Origin: Paraburkholderia bryophila
GTDB lineage: Bacteria; Pseudomonadota; Gammaproteobacteria; Burkholderiales; Burkholderiaceae
Assembly (NCBI RefSeq): GCF_003269035.1
Contig: NZ_QLTK01000001.1
Coordinates: 248,001 to 312,000, forward strand
Length of the DNA: 64,000 bases
Direction of reading: 5' to 3'
Shown: piece after piece, positions 36,163 through 45,044 of the stretch
Numbering within the stretch: position 1 is the stretch's first letter
Layout: each line of letters starts with the position of its first letter
Position numbers and translations under genes: made by a program
Notes under the pieces: model-generated
Told to the model about the DNA's origin: nothing
The model's database searches: none
What the model saw: the letters and a program-made list of their open reading frames with translations, nothing else

Positions 36163-37356
36163 ATGGAAGGATTTATCACCGACTGGTTGAATCTGGCGAT
36201 TCGCTGGTTTCACGTCATCGCCGCGATCGCGTGGATCGGCGAGTCGTTCTATTTCGTCGCGCTCGACAACAGCCTGAAACCGCCGACCGATCCGAACCAG
36301 CGCAAGCGCGGCGTGTTCGGCGAACTGTGGCACGTGCATGGCGGTGGCTTCTACAACATGCAGAAGTACACCGTCGCGCCGCCGGAAATGCCGGAAGATC
36401 TGCACTGGTCGAAGTGGCCTTCGTACACGACATGGCTGTCGGGCTTTGGTCTGTTCACCGTGCTGTATCTGTTCTCGCCGTCCACGTATCTGATCGACAA
36501 GAACGTGATGGACATGGGCCCGGTGGTCGCCGTGGCGTCGGCACTCGGTTTCCTCGCCGCCGGCTGGATCGTCTACGACTCGCTGTGCCGCATTCTGGGC
36601 AACAAAGACAAGGTGCTGGGTATCTGCGTCGGCGTGTACGTGCTGATCGCGGCATGGCTCGCCTGCCACATCTTCGCGGGCCGCGCGGCGTACCTGATCA
36701 TGGGTGCGATGCTGGCGACGATCATGTCGGCCAACGTGTTCTTCGTGATCATTCCGGGCCAACGCAAGATGGTCGACGCGATGCTCAAGGGCGACACGCC
36801 GAACCCGATCTACGGCAAGCGCGGCAAGCAGCGCTCGGTGCACAACACGTATTTCACGCTGCCGGTGGTGTTCGCGATGCTGTCGAACCACTACGCGATG
36901 ACGTACACGCATCCGTACAACTGGGCCGTGCTGCTGATCATCATGCTGGCGGGCGCGCTGATTCGCCAGTTCTTCGTGATGCGTCACCGTGGCCAGGTGC
37001 TGTGGTATCTGCCGCTGGTCGGCATCGTGCTGATGTTCTGCGCCCTCTTCTGGACCATGCCGAAGCCGGTCGTGCCGCAAGCGCAAGCCGCGAATGCGCC
37101 GACGGTGAAGGTGGCCGACATCGCGCCGGTGCTGCAGCAACGCTGCGTGGCTTGCCACTCCGCGCATCCGACGATGATGGGCAGCGCACCGGCCGGCGTG
37201 CTGCTGGATACGCCCGATGAAATCTCGCAGAACGCGCAGCGGATTTATCAGCAGGCGGTGACGTTGAAAGCGATGCCGCTCGGCAACGTGACGCACATGA
37301 CTGACGACGAGCGGATGAAGATCGCCGCGTGGTTCGAAGGCGGCGCTGCGAAGTAA
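36163..37356 (+). CDS. puuD: Membrane urate hydroxylase PuuD with cytochrome c domain
   Basis: A 397-residue inner-membrane urate oxidase. N-terminal about 300 residues carry eight or nine helices with conserved His residues (WFHVIAAIAWIGESFYFVAL; LWHVHGGGFYNMQKY; SNHYAMTY), as in PuuD. The C-terminal about 90 residues are a periplasmic cytochrome c: heme site CVACH (QRCVACHSAHPTMMG) and distal Met in KAMPLGNVTHMT. Oxidises urate to 5-hydroxyisourate, passing electrons to a respiratory chain instead of making peroxide. Start after gtggagga. Followed by a strong terminator. Confidence 0.94.
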   Translation: MEGFITDWLNLAIRWFHVIAAIAWIGESFYFVALDNSLKPPTDPNQRKRGVFGELWHVHGGGFYNMQKYTVAPPEMPEDLHWSKWPSYTTWLSGFGLFTVLYLFSPSTYLIDKNVMDMGPVVAVASALGFLAAGWIVYDSLCRILGNKDKVLGICVGVYVLIAAWLACHIFAGRAAYLIMGAMLATIMSANVFFVIIPGQRKMVDAMLKGDTPNPIYGKRGKQRSVHNTYFTLPVVFAMLSNHYAMTYTHPYNWAVLLIIMLAGALIRQFFVMRHRGQVLWYLPLVGIVLMFCALFWTMPKPVVPQAQAANAPTVKVADIAPVLQQRCVACHSAHPTMMGSAPAGVLLDTPDEISQNAQRIYQQAVTLKAMPLGNVTHMTDDERMKIAAWFEGGAAK

Positions 37357-37400
37357 TGAGTTTGACCGGGCTGCGTGCCCGGTTTTGGTCTGGACCAGGA

Positions 37401-37437
37401 AGCGGGCTTTTTGCGTAAGCGGAAAGCCCGCTTTTTT
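37401..37437 (+). terminator. Rho-independent terminator after puuD
   Basis: 10-bp perfect stem agcgggcttt (37401-37410) with aaagcccgct (37423-37432) and a T-run to 37437. Confidence 0.92.
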
Positions 37438-37485
37438 GTTGTCGGCAGGCGGGGAATTGTTGAGACTTCAGGCTTAGATCTGGAT

Positions 37486-37617
37486 ATGAGCGTGTCCGTG
37501 CTCTTGCGCCTGCTCGAAGCAGCGGGCGACGACCTCAAGTTCGTGGCGCATCATGGGCATAGGCGCACGCTTGAAGACATCCTCGCCGAACAACGCTCGC
37601 CGGACGCGAATCCATGA
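37486..37617 (+). pseudogene. Remnant of a HipB-type antitoxin (C-terminal part)
   Basis: The frame reads MSVSVLLRLLEAAGDDLKFV and ends HRRTLEDILAEQRSPDANP, which resembles the C-terminal tail of Xre-type HipB antitoxins. The helix-turn-helix that should precede it is missing; the bases upstream run into the puuD terminator. Its stop overlaps the next start by ATGA, the normal hipBA arrangement. Confidence 0.5.
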
Positions 37618-37784
37618 AGCTCGACTTTCAGGTCCTGGGCAAGAACGTCGCCACGCTCTATCGCGAGCGTGACGACTATGTCCTCAAGTACCACCGCGAC
37701 GCGAGCGCGGTCGATGTCGTCAGCCTGACCATACCGGTGCGCGAAGAAGCCTGGCGCTGGCCGCTTCTCGGCGAGCGTCACTAG
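37614..37784 (+). pseudogene. Truncated HipA toxin (N-terminal fragment)
   Basis: Fifty-six residues beginning MKLDFQVLGKNVATLYRERD and containing VVSLTIPVREEAWRWP, matching the N-terminal subdomain of HipA kinases, then a TAG where the FF-x-NLLPEG region should start. HipA is normally 400-440 residues, so the kinase is gone. Most likely a decayed toxin-antitoxin pair. HipS proteins of HipBST systems consist of this subdomain alone but are about twice as long. Confidence 0.55.
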
Positions 37785-37833
37785 CGGGCTGCGAAGCGGT
37801 AATGAAGATGCGCTCCTTTCGCCCCACCAATGC

Positions 37834-37867
37834 AAAAAGCCCACGGCAAACACCGTAGGCTTTTTTT
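37834..37867 (-). terminator. Bidirectional terminator
   Basis: Stem 37834-37846 with 37853-37865 (one G-U/mismatch), A-run on the left, seven T on the right. Lies 40 bases beyond the ureidoglycolate lyase stop and separates it from the hip remnant. Confidence 0.8.
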
Positions 37868-37908
37868 ACATCGACCGGCTTGTCACAACATTCAGGCAGC
37901 CATCAACC

Positions 37909-38421
37909 TCAAACCGCCACCGCACTCAACGCATCTTCCGTGAGCCACAGCGATTCGGCCAGATCCTGCTCATTGAGGTTGAGTCCATCTCCACCGCGAT
38001 CGACCACGATAAAGTCGCTCACGTCGCCCAAAGCGATCAGCGGATGGTGCCACACGCCCTTCGCGTAGTTGACGCCCTGCCAGCCGCTCGTCACGAACGC
38101 GCGAATCGCCGACTCGTCCAGCTCGCCCGCCGGCGCCACCACGACCAGATACGGCTTGTCGTTCAACGGCACGAATGCCTGACTGCCCAGTGGATGACGT
38201 TCGAGCATCTTCACCTCGAACGGCAGCGTGCGCGGCTGTCCGCGAAACAGGTTCACGAGCGTGCGACCGTTCTCGTCGGTCACGTCCACTTTCGCGAGAT
38301 CGTGAAAGCGGATCGTCGTGCCGAGGTTGATCGGAATCTGCTTCGCGCCTTCGAGTTCGATCACGTCGCCGAACGCGGCGAACGCTTCTTTCGTCAACGG
38401 TTCGATCGCGAGCGTTTTCAT
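37909..38421 (-). CDS. allA: Ureidoglycolate lyase
   Basis: A 170-residue cupin-fold ureidoglycolate lyase. Family blocks: [15 protein letters not shown] near the start, [33 protein letters not shown] and [20 protein letters not shown] (metal/substrate His residues). Splits (S)-ureidoglycolate to glyoxylate and urea, the last step of the pathway in this cluster. ATG 38421 overlaps the allantoicase stop by 4 bases, so the two are translationally coupled. A slightly longer frame (six extra codons) exists but overlaps further into alc. Confidence 0.93.
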   Translation of the reverse strand: MKTLAIEPLTKEAFAAFGDVIELEGAKQIPINLGTTIRFHDLAKVDVTDENGRTLVNLFRGQPRTLPFEVKMLERHPLGSQAFVPLNDKPYLVVVAPAGELDESAIRAFVTSGWQGVNYAKGVWHHPLIALGDVSDFIVVDRGGDGLNLNEQDLAESLWLTEDALSAVAV

Positions 38422-39431
38422 GATGCGAGCGTACCCCACAGACGCAGACGCGAAACGCCGCCGTCCGGAATGATGTTGAAGCGCACGTGCGTCACCGGAC
38501 CCAGCGCCGCGATTTCGCTTTCGAAGTAATGCTGGTTGTCCATCTTCAGCTTCTGTTCGCCCAGCAGCACCGGCCAGAACATGGCTTGCGTGATCAGCGA
38601 GCTGTCCGTGCCGCCCGTCACGTACGCGGCCTGGATCGAGCAGCGATCCGGATAGTTGCCCTTGAAGTGAGCCGTGTCGACTTCGATCTTCCTGATCACG
38701 CCAGGTTGCGCCAGCGCGACGATCGCCCAGTCGTTGCCCGGCTCGCGACGGCGACGCGTTTCCCAGCCGTCGCCCATGTTCACGCCACGGCCCGGCATCA
38801 GGATCGTGGATGCGGCGCCGAAGTGCTGGTTATTCGCCGCGACCAGGTACGCGCCGTTTTCCATCGCGGCCAGGTCGAACTGGTCGGTGCGGCTCGCGCC
38901 GGCCCAATCCACCTGCGGCTGACCGTACACCCGCAGACGCGCGATACCGCCGTCCGGATAGATGTTTACGCGCAAATGCGTGTACGCGTTCGTGTCGTTG
39001 ACTTCGTGATAGTGATGGCTGTTGCCCTGCAACGAGGTCGACGGCACGATTTCGGTCCATTGGGTCGACTGGTTCGGCACGCCGTCCACCACGCGCGCGG
39101 CTTCCACCGAAGCGGCCGGCGGGAAGTTGCCGGTGAAGTGGCTGGTGTCGAGATCGAGGCCCTTGATCACGCCCGGACGCGCCAGCTTCACGACGCACCA
39201 GTCGTAGCCGTTCGCGCGCTTGCGGCGGGTTTCCCAGCCGTCCATCCATTTGCCGTGGTCGTCGTACTTGCCCGGAATGAAAACGGCCGGCTCCGGATTC
39301 AGCATGCGTTCCTTCGGCGCGAAGAAATCGTCGCTGGTCTCGAGCGCCTGTGCGCCCAGACGCGGGTCCGCCAGATTCACATAACGGCGCGTGAATTCCG
39401 GTGCATTGGGGTCGAGAATCGGGAGTGCCAT
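38418..39431 (-). CDS. alc: Allantoicase
   Basis: A 337-residue allantoicase built from two related jelly-roll domains; the duplication is visible as [13 protein letters not shown] and [10 protein letters not shown], and as [18 protein letters not shown] and [18 protein letters not shown]. Hydrolyses allantoate to (S)-ureidoglycolate and urea. Preceded by 73 bases after uraD and coupled to allA downstream. Confidence 0.95.
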   Translation of the reverse strand: MALPILDPNAPEFTRRYVNLADPRLGAQALETSDDFFAPKERMLNPEPAVFIPGKYDDHGKWMDGWETRRKRANGYDWCVVKLARPGVIKGLDLDTSHFTGNFPPAASVEAARVVDGVPNQSTQWTEIVPSTSLQGNSHHYHEVNDTNAYTHLRVNIYPDGGIARLRVYGQPQVDWAGASRTDQFDLAAMENGAYLVAANNQHFGAASTILMPGRGVNMGDGWETRRRREPGNDWAIVALAQPGVIRKIEVDTAHFKGNYPDRCSIQAAYVTGGTDSSLITQAMFWPVLLGEQKLKMDNQHYFESEIAALGPVTHVRFNIIPDGGVSRLRLWGTLAS

Positions 39432-39504
39432 CTTTGTCTTCCTTAATGTTTGTTAGTGCTGAAAAAACGTTTCGGCTCGGGGTCCGCGACGCGTGAATGA
39501 AGCG

Positions 39505-40026
39505 TCACGCGTCGATCAGGTCGTCGAGCCGGAAACGTGCGATGCGGTAGATCTGATCGAGGCTTGCGCGCAATTCGTCGGCGCGGCTGTTGTTCACGCG
39601 CGCCTCGAAGTTCGCGATGATGCCGTGGCGGTCGAAGCCGCGCACCGCGAGAATGAACGGAAAGCCGAACTTCTCGCGATAGGCGCCATTCAGCGCGACC
39701 AGTTTGTCGAACTCTTCCTGGGTGCACTGCGCGAGGCCCGCGCCGCTCTGCTCGCGGGTGGACTCGGCTGTCAGCTCGCCGCGTACCGCAGCTTTGCCGG
39801 CAAGTTCCGGGTGGGCATTGATCAGCGCCAGTTGTTTCGCTTCGCCCGCGGTTTCGACGAGCGACGACATCTTGCGATGCAAGTCGTCGATGCTGGCGAA
39901 CGGCCGTTGCTGGGCGGCGAGTTCCGCGACCCACGGCGAGTGCTCGAAAATACCGGACAGCGCTGCGACGAACGCGTCGGTCGAGGTGCTGTTGAGTTGG
40001 TCCAGAGTGTATTGCATCGCCTTCAT
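39505..40026 (-). CDS. uraD: OHCU decarboxylase
   Basis: A 173-residue helical OHCU decarboxylase. Family features: FEHSPWVAELA near the N-terminus, LALINAHPELAGKAA (catalytic region His-Pro-x-Leu), and KFGFPFILAVRGFDRHGI. Converts OHCU stereospecifically to (S)-allantoin. Start ATG 40026 overlaps the puuE stop by 4 bases (ATGA), so puuE and uraD are coupled although they catalyse consecutive steps in the opposite order. Confidence 0.94.
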   Translation of the reverse strand: MKAMQYTLDQLNSTSTDAFVAALSGIFEHSPWVAELAAQQRPFASIDDLHRKMSSLVETAGEAKQLALINAHPELAGKAAVRGELTAESTREQSGAGLAQCTQEEFDKLVALNGAYREKFGFPFILAVRGFDRHGIIANFEARVNNSRADELRASLDQIYRIARFRLDDLIDA

Positions 40027-40973
40027 GCCGCAGCCCCGCGGTTGTTTTGCTGGTAAGGGTGATGTTCGCGCCAGTGGCGCGCAATATCGACGCGCCGCGT
40101 CACCCACACGCGATCGTGCTGTTCGATGTGATCGAGAAAACGTTGCAGTGCGCGGAACCGCCCAGGGCGTCCGAGCAGGCGGCAGTGCATGCCGATCGAC
40201 AGCATCTTCGGCGCTTCGTCGCCCTCTTCGTACAGCACGTCGAATGCGTCGCGCAGATAGGTGAAGAAGTGGTCCGCCGTGTTGAAGCCCTGCGGGCTCG
40301 CGAAGCGCATGTCGTTCGTGTCGAGCGTGTACGGCAGGATCAGTTGCGGCACCTTCGCGCCGCCCGTGACTTCGACGTCCATCCAGAACGGCAGGTCGTC
40401 GCCGTAGTAATCCGAGTCGTACAGGAAGCCGCCGTGTTCGGCGACCAGACGGCGCGTGTTCGGGCTGTCGCGGCCGGTGTACCAGCCGAGCGGCCGCTCG
40501 CCGGTCACGCGTTCGATCGCTTCCATGCCGAGGCGCAGGTGCTCCGCCTCTTTCTCCGGCGCCATGTCCTGATAGTGAATCCAGCGATAGCCGTGGCAGG
40601 CGATTTCATGGCCGAGCTCGACGAACGCGCGCGCGACTTCCGGATTGCGTTCGATCGCCATGCCGACACCGAACACCGTGAGCGGCAGGCCGCGCTTGTC
40701 GAACTCCCGCAGAATGCGCCAGACGCCCGCGCGCGAGCCGTATTCGTAGATCGACTCCATGCTCATGTGACGCGCCGGGTAAGCCGCGGCGCCGACGATC
40801 TCCGACAGAAACTGCTCCGAGCCAGGGTCGCCGTGCAATACGCAGTTTTCACCGCCTTCTTCGTAATTCAGAACGAATTGCACCGCGACACGCGCTTGAC
40901 CCGGCCAGTTGGCCTGCACCGGGTGGCGGCCGTAGCCGATCAGATCGCGTGGGTAGTTCGGGTCGAGTGGCAT
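40023..40973 (-). CDS. puuE: Metal-independent allantoinase PuuE
   Basis: A 316-residue polysaccharide-deacetylase-fold allantoinase. Recognised by YPRDLIGYGRHPVQANWPG, the NYEEGGENCVLHGD block, IACHGYRWIHYQDM and MHCRLLGRPGR. Opens allantoin to allantoate. Start at ATG 40973, where family similarity begins; the frame continues to 41237 without likeness. The 282-base gap upstream to the racemase gene probably carries a promoter. Confidence 0.94.
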   Translation of the reverse strand: MPLDPNYPRDLIGYGRHPVQANWPGQARVAVQFVLNYEEGGENCVLHGDPGSEQFLSEIVGAAAYPARHMSMESIYEYGSRAGVWRILREFDKRGLPLTVFGVGMAIERNPEVARAFVELGHEIACHGYRWIHYQDMAPEKEAEHLRLGMEAIERVTGERPLGWYTGRDSPNTRRLVAEHGGFLYDSDYYGDDLPFWMDVEVTGGAKVPQLILPYTLDTNDMRFASPQGFNTADHFFTYLRDAFDVLYEEGDEAPKMLSIGMHCRLLGRPGRFRALQRFLDHIEQHDRVWVTRRVDIARHWREHHPYQQNNRGAAA

Positions 40974-41255
40974 GGTTTGACGGATGCGTGGTGACGGTAC
41001 GTAAAATTCGCGTGGGGTCTGGCGTGGATCGGCGCGGTCCGGCCGACAGGTTGCGACCGCAACGTTTGCCTGCGCGTTTTCGCTGCGCGTTCGGGTTGCG
41101 AGTCTTACCTGCAAGTTACGGCGGTACTGGCGAAAAACCCACTCGGCGCAGCGCGGCTGGCAACGGTAAAAAGCCTGTCGCGGCCCCAGCGCGGAGTGGG
41201 ACCAGTGTAGCGAAAACACCCGGGTGCGCCCATACACCCGGGCAGATAGTGCGTG

Positions 41256-42122
41256 TCAGACCGAATGTATGTGCGGGCCCGGTTTTTTAGCGTTTACCCG
41301 CAGCGAATCAACGGTTTGCGCACTTTCTTGCGGATTCGCGGCAGAACTTGCGGCCGACCCGCGCGGCACGCGCGGGTTCGGGTCGGCATCGGTCGGACTG
41401 AAGGCCGCCAGCGCGCCGTCATAGCGCTTGGCGAGCGGCCTCGCGTAGTCGCCGCGCTTGGCCGTCGACAGACGCAGCGCAATCAGCGCTTCAGCCCACT
41501 TCACGGCAGCCGTCACGCCTTCGACGACCGGTGCGCCCAGCGCGTCCTCGATCTCGGCGCACAACTCGGCCATGCCGGCGCAGCCGAGCACGATCGCATC
41601 CGCCCCGTCCTCCGCGAGCGCGCGCCGGCATTCGTCGAGGATGATGCGGCGCGCCGCCGAACCCGGCTGGTCGAGATCGAGCACGGCGACGTCGGTGGCG
41701 CGGACGTTGCGGCAAAACCGCTTCATGCCGTAACGCTCGGCGAGATGCCACGCCATCCCGCAGGTACGCGCCAGCGTCGTCACCACCGAAAAGCCCGGCG
41801 CCAGCACGCTCGCCGCGTGCATCGCCGCTTCCGCGATGCCGATCACCGGACCGCGCGCCAGCTCGCGCGCGGCGTACAGACCGGGGTCTCCGAAACAGGC
41901 GATCACGTAGCCGTCGCAACCTTCGCGCTCGCCGGCCATGACTTCGGCCAGCAAGCCCGGCGTCGCGAGCGCTTCGTCGTAATAGCCTTCGATCGACGGG
42001 GGTCCCATGGTGGGATTCACCGCGATCACTTCGGTGCCCGGCGCGGCGACGTCGCGCGCGCAACGGCCCATCGCGTCGGTCATCCGCTGGGTCGTGTTGG
42101 GGTTGATCAGTTTGATGCGCAT
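41256..42122 (-). CDS. Asp/Glu/hydantoin racemase family protein (allantoin racemase candidate)
   Basis: A 288-residue racemase of the Asp/Glu/hydantoin family. Two catalytic Cys regions are visible: YVIACFGDPGLYAAREL and IVLGCAGMAELCAEIE, plus the N-terminal KLINPNTTQRMT block of the hydantoin racemase branch. About 45 residues beyond the usual domain end are low-complexity (SAASSAANPQESAQ). In purine clusters this family includes allantoin racemases, which would match the (S)-allantoin from UraD to the enantiomer that PuuE prefers; that role is inferred from context. Thirty bases downstream of the NCS1 permease gene. Confidence 0.85.
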   Translation of the reverse strand: MRIKLINPNTTQRMTDAMGRCARDVAAPGTEVIAVNPTMGPPSIEGYYDEALATPGLLAEVMAGEREGCDGYVIACFGDPGLYAARELARGPVIGIAEAAMHAASVLAPGFSVVTTLARTCGMAWHLAERYGMKRFCRNVRATDVAVLDLDQPGSAARRIILDECRRALAEDGADAIVLGCAGMAELCAEIEDALGAPVVEGVTAAVKWAEALIALRLSTAKRGDYARPLAKRYDGALAAFSPTDADPNPRVPRGSAASSAANPQESAQTVDSLRVNAKKPGPHIHSV

Positions 42123-42152
42123 ATCGACTCCTGTTGCCTGCAGCGTCAAGAC

Positions 42153-43634
42153 TCAGCGTGCGAGCACGCGATAGAACAGCGCAGCCAGCCCCGCGCCGAT
42201 GAACCACGAGAAATTCGCCATATCGTCGAGCGTCGGCACCATCACGCAGAGCACGGCGATCAGCGCGGCCGGCAGCAACGCGCCCACGGCCCGGTAGTTG
42301 ACGCCGTTGCGATACCAGTACGAACCGGTGGGCGCGACCGTGTACAGATCGTCGAGCACGATTTTCTGGCGTTTCACGAGGTAGTAGTCGACGATCAGGA
42401 CGCCGTACAAAGGTCCGATGAAACTGCCGAGCACGTCGAGCGTGTAGTGGATGACGGCCGGGTTGTTGAACAGATTCCACGGCGTGATGAAAATCGACGC
42501 CACCGCCGCCAGCATGCCGCCCATGCGCCAGCTGATCAGTCGCGGCGCGACGTTCGAAAAATCGAACGCCGGCGAGACGAAGTTGGCGACGATGTTGATG
42601 CCGATCGTCGCGATGGTGAACGTCAACGCGCCGAGAATCACCGCGGTCGGATAGTCGATCCGCCCCACGGTTTCCACCGGGTCCGTGATCAGTTCGCCGA
42701 ACACCGGCAACGTGGCTGCGGTCGTGACCACCGTCACCAGCGAGAACGCCAGAAAATTGACCGGCAGTCCCCAGAAATTGCCGCGCTGCACGCTACGAAA
42801 GCTTTTTCCATAGCGCGAGAAGTCGCCGAAATTCAGCATCGGCCCGGAGAAGTACGACACCACCAGCGAGATCGCCGTGATCATCACCGGTACCACGGCC
42901 ATGCCGTGATACTTCACGCCGCCCAGATTGATGCCGATGTTGCGCCAGCCCGCGCGATACACCATGTAGCCCGCGAGCATGAACATCACCACGTAGACGG
43001 CCGGCCCGGCGAAGTCGATAAACTTCTTGATGGTCTCCATGCCGTGCCAGAACACCAGCGCCTGCAACACCCAGAGCAGCATGAAGCCGCTCCAGCCGAG
43101 CGTCGACAGCCCCATGAAGCCATGGTGATGCACGTCGGCATACGGCAGCAGTTGCGGGACGAATTTCAGCACCACGATCACCAGCGCGCTCGACGCAAGA
43201 TAGGTCTGAATGCCGTACCACGCGACCGCGATCAGGCCGCGAATCACCGCGGGAATATTGGCGCCCAGTACGCCGAAGGTCGCGCGGCACGCCACCGGAT
43301 AAGGCACGCCGTTCGCCTGGCTCGGCTTCGCGATCAGGTTGCACAACAGGTTGACGATCGTAATGCCGACCAGCAGCGCGATCAGCACCTGCCAGCTCGT
43401 CAGGCCGAGCGCGAACAGACTGCCCGCGAACACATAACCGCCGACGCTGTGCACGTCCGACATCCAGAACGCGAAGATGTTGTACGCGCCCCAGGTTTGA
43501 TGACGCAACGGCGCGAGATCTTCGTTGTAAAGCCGCTCGCTGTAGCCTGCCGGCATCGACGGATCGCCGGACGCGCCGTCCTCCGCGTAAGCGTGAACTG
43601 CTGGAGCGCCGGGCGCCGCACTGAACTGAGCCAT
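42153..43634 (-). CDS. NCS1-family allantoin/nucleobase transporter
   Basis: A 493-residue NCS1 permease with twelve predicted helices. Landmarks: YNEDLAPLRHQTWGAYNIFA and WMSDVHSVGGYVFAGSLFAL in helix 1, AKPSQANGVPYPVACRATFG, and SYFSGPMLNFGDFSRYGKSF in helix 6 region, which resemble PuuI/PucI allantoin and hydantoin permeases. Imports allantoin, uracil or hydantoin; allantoin is favoured by context. Start ATG 43634 has a strong Shine-Dalgarno aaggagg 6 bases upstream. Confidence 0.92.
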   Translation of the reverse strand: MAQFSAAPGAPAVHAYAEDGASGDPSMPAGYSERLYNEDLAPLRHQTWGAYNIFAFWMSDVHSVGGYVFAGSLFALGLTSWQVLIALLVGITIVNLLCNLIAKPSQANGVPYPVACRATFGVLGANIPAVIRGLIAVAWYGIQTYLASSALVIVVLKFVPQLLPYADVHHHGFMGLSTLGWSGFMLLWVLQALVFWHGMETIKKFIDFAGPAVYVVMFMLAGYMVYRAGWRNIGINLGGVKYHGMAVVPVMITAISLVVSYFSGPMLNFGDFSRYGKSFRSVQRGNFWGLPVNFLAFSLVTVVTTAATLPVFGELITDPVETVGRIDYPTAVILGALTFTIATIGINIVANFVSPAFDFSNVAPRLISWRMGGMLAAVASIFITPWNLFNNPAVIHYTLDVLGSFIGPLYGVLIVDYYLVKRQKIVLDDLYTVAPTGSYWYRNGVNYRAVGALLPAALIAVLCVMVPTLDDMANFSWFIGAGLAALFYRVLAR

Positions 43635-43971
43635 GATTCCTCCTTGGGATAGGGACCGTCGAAAAGCGCATCGAAGGACGTTGCATCGGCCATGCCAACC
43701 GCGCGCTGCTCGCCCACTCGGGAGCGAACAAGCCGGCGCCATCGGTCTGGCCGCGCCGCGGGTGTCTCCGTACTGACGTACTTGTGGTTATCGCCTCGCC
43801 TGCCACCGCGGAGGGCCGGCGCTGCGTCGCTGCTCGAGTTCCGTCTCCCGGCGACGGACACGCGTGCGCAAGCCGGCAGCGCTCACGACGAGCCGCCTTG
43901 CAACACCTGATTCGGTTCAGTTCAACTCAGTGCGGCGCGCACCACGAACGGGCGCGCACCGGCCGCCTGCC
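43635..43971. other. Upstream region of the NCS1 permease
   Basis: 337 bases without a convincing gene, between the permease start and the GntR stop. Should contain the permease promoter. I did not find a copy of the ttgtcaacaa palindrome that precedes gntR. Confidence 0.4.
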
Positions 43972-44724
43972 TCAGCCTGGCGCGGACTTGCTTCTGGACT
44001 TGCCGTTGGACGATTCTTTCGACGCGCTATCGAGCGCGCCGAACACTTCCTGCAGATCGGCCGCGCCGCGTGCGGGGCGCTCCAGCATCTTCAACTCGAC
44101 GCTTTGCAAATGGCGCGACATCAGGGCCGCCGCCTCTTTGGCATCGCCGGCGTCGAGCGCGGCGAGAATGGCTTCGTGATCTTCGAACGAACAGGGGCTG
44201 CGTCCGAGGGACTCGTACAACGCGGAAATCAGCGTGGAGCGCGCCACCAGTCCGTTCAGACAATCACACAGCACGGCATTGCCGGTAAGGCCGGCCAACT
44301 CGGTATGGAACTCGCCCGACAGCCGGATCCACGCCGGAAAATCACGGGTCTCGAACGCCTTGCGTTCACGACCGATCATGCCGCCGATGTTCTTCAGGCG
44401 CCGCATGCCGTGACCGTTGCAAATCTTTTCCACCACCGCCAGCTCGATGATGCGACGCATCTCGAACACTTCATGCACTTCCTGCAGCGACGGACTCGCG
44501 ACGAACGCCCCGCGATTCGCTTCGAGATCGACGAGATGATCGGTCGCCAACTGCGCGAGCGCTTGCCGGATCGGGCCGCGCTTCACGCCGAACACTTCGC
44601 ACAACTGGGCTTCGGTCAGCTTGGCGCCCGGCGCGAGCCGATGCTCGAGGATCGCGGCGCGGATGCGCTCGGCGATCGCTTCAGGCTTCGAACTGTTGAC
44701 GGCCGCGGAATCTGAGTCGGACAT
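43972..44724 (-). CDS. GntR/FCD-family regulator of the purine cluster
   Basis: A 250-residue FadR-subfamily GntR regulator: winged helix at residues 15-75 (IRAAILEHRLAPGAKLTEAQ and LCEVFGVKRGPIRQALAQL) and a C-terminal helical FCD ligand domain with metal-binding positions (FEMRRIIEL; EFHTELA; HEAILAALDAGD). The last 20 residues are Ser/Lys-rich. Two matching palindromes lie upstream, the nearer 45 bases from the start, suggesting autoregulation. Directly upstream of the NCS1 permease on the same strand; likely senses allantoin, allantoate or ureidoglycolate. Confidence 0.9.
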   Translation of the reverse strand: MSDSDSAAVNSSKPEAIAERIRAAILEHRLAPGAKLTEAQLCEVFGVKRGPIRQALAQLATDHLVDLEANRGAFVASPSLQEVHEVFEMRRIIELAVVEKICNGHGMRRLKNIGGMIGRERKAFETRDFPAWIRLSGEFHTELAGLTGNAVLCDCLNGLVARSTLISALYESLGRSPCSFEDHEAILAALDAGDAKEAAALMSRHLQSVELKMLERPARGAADLQEVFGALDSASKESSNGKSRSKSAPG

Positions 44725-44768
44725 GATGTGTTTCCCGGTATGTTGGTCATCTTAGGATGGACATAAAG

Positions 44769-44780
44769 ATTGTCAACAAT
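44769..44780. promoter_or_regulatory. Putative GntR operator 1
   Basis: attgt-ca-acaat, a perfect 5-bp palindrome around CA, 45 bases upstream of gntR. Matches operator 2 at 44909 over ttgtcaacaa; this TTGTNNACAA shape fits the FadR/FCD type of GntR operator. Confidence 0.55.
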
Positions 44781-44908
44781 TTTTATCCTGAATATCGCCA
44801 ATCGCGGTGAGGGTTCTGGGCTGCGAGCCAGTCCATAGGGCTGCAACGCCTGTTCAGCTTCAGTATCAGTTTAAATAGATGAGCGGATGGTTGTGTATTG
44901 GCGGCAGT

Positions 44909-44922
44909 TTTTGTCAACAAAA
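44909..44922. promoter_or_regulatory. Putative GntR operator 2
   Basis: ttttgt-ca-acaaaa, a perfect 6-bp palindrome sharing the ttgtcaacaa core with operator 1, 140 bases away (13-14 helical turns, so looping is possible). The rest of the 44725-44996 gap is A+T-richer than average and holds no gene. Confidence 0.55.
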
Positions 44923-44996
44923 TCGGGAGACCTTCACGGTCTGGCTGCTCGGCTAGATGCTTGAAAACCTGACAGTTAGTTGCGTTGTAGAGACTC

Positions 44997-45020
44997 AAAA
45001 AAGCGGGCAAAACGCCCGCT
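44997..45020 (-). terminator. Rho-independent terminator of ldcA
   Basis: 7-bp G+C-rich stem (45002-45008 with 45014-45020), 5-base loop and six T on the minus strand, 24 bases past the ldcA stop. Confidence 0.82.
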
Positions 45021-45044
45021 CCCCTGCTCCACGCCGCCTCACCT

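Noticed and set aside
41253..43652. 799-codon plus-strand open frame
   Set aside because: Antisense to the racemase and NCS1 permease, both recognised families; His/Arg-rich composition of an antisense frame in high-GC DNA.
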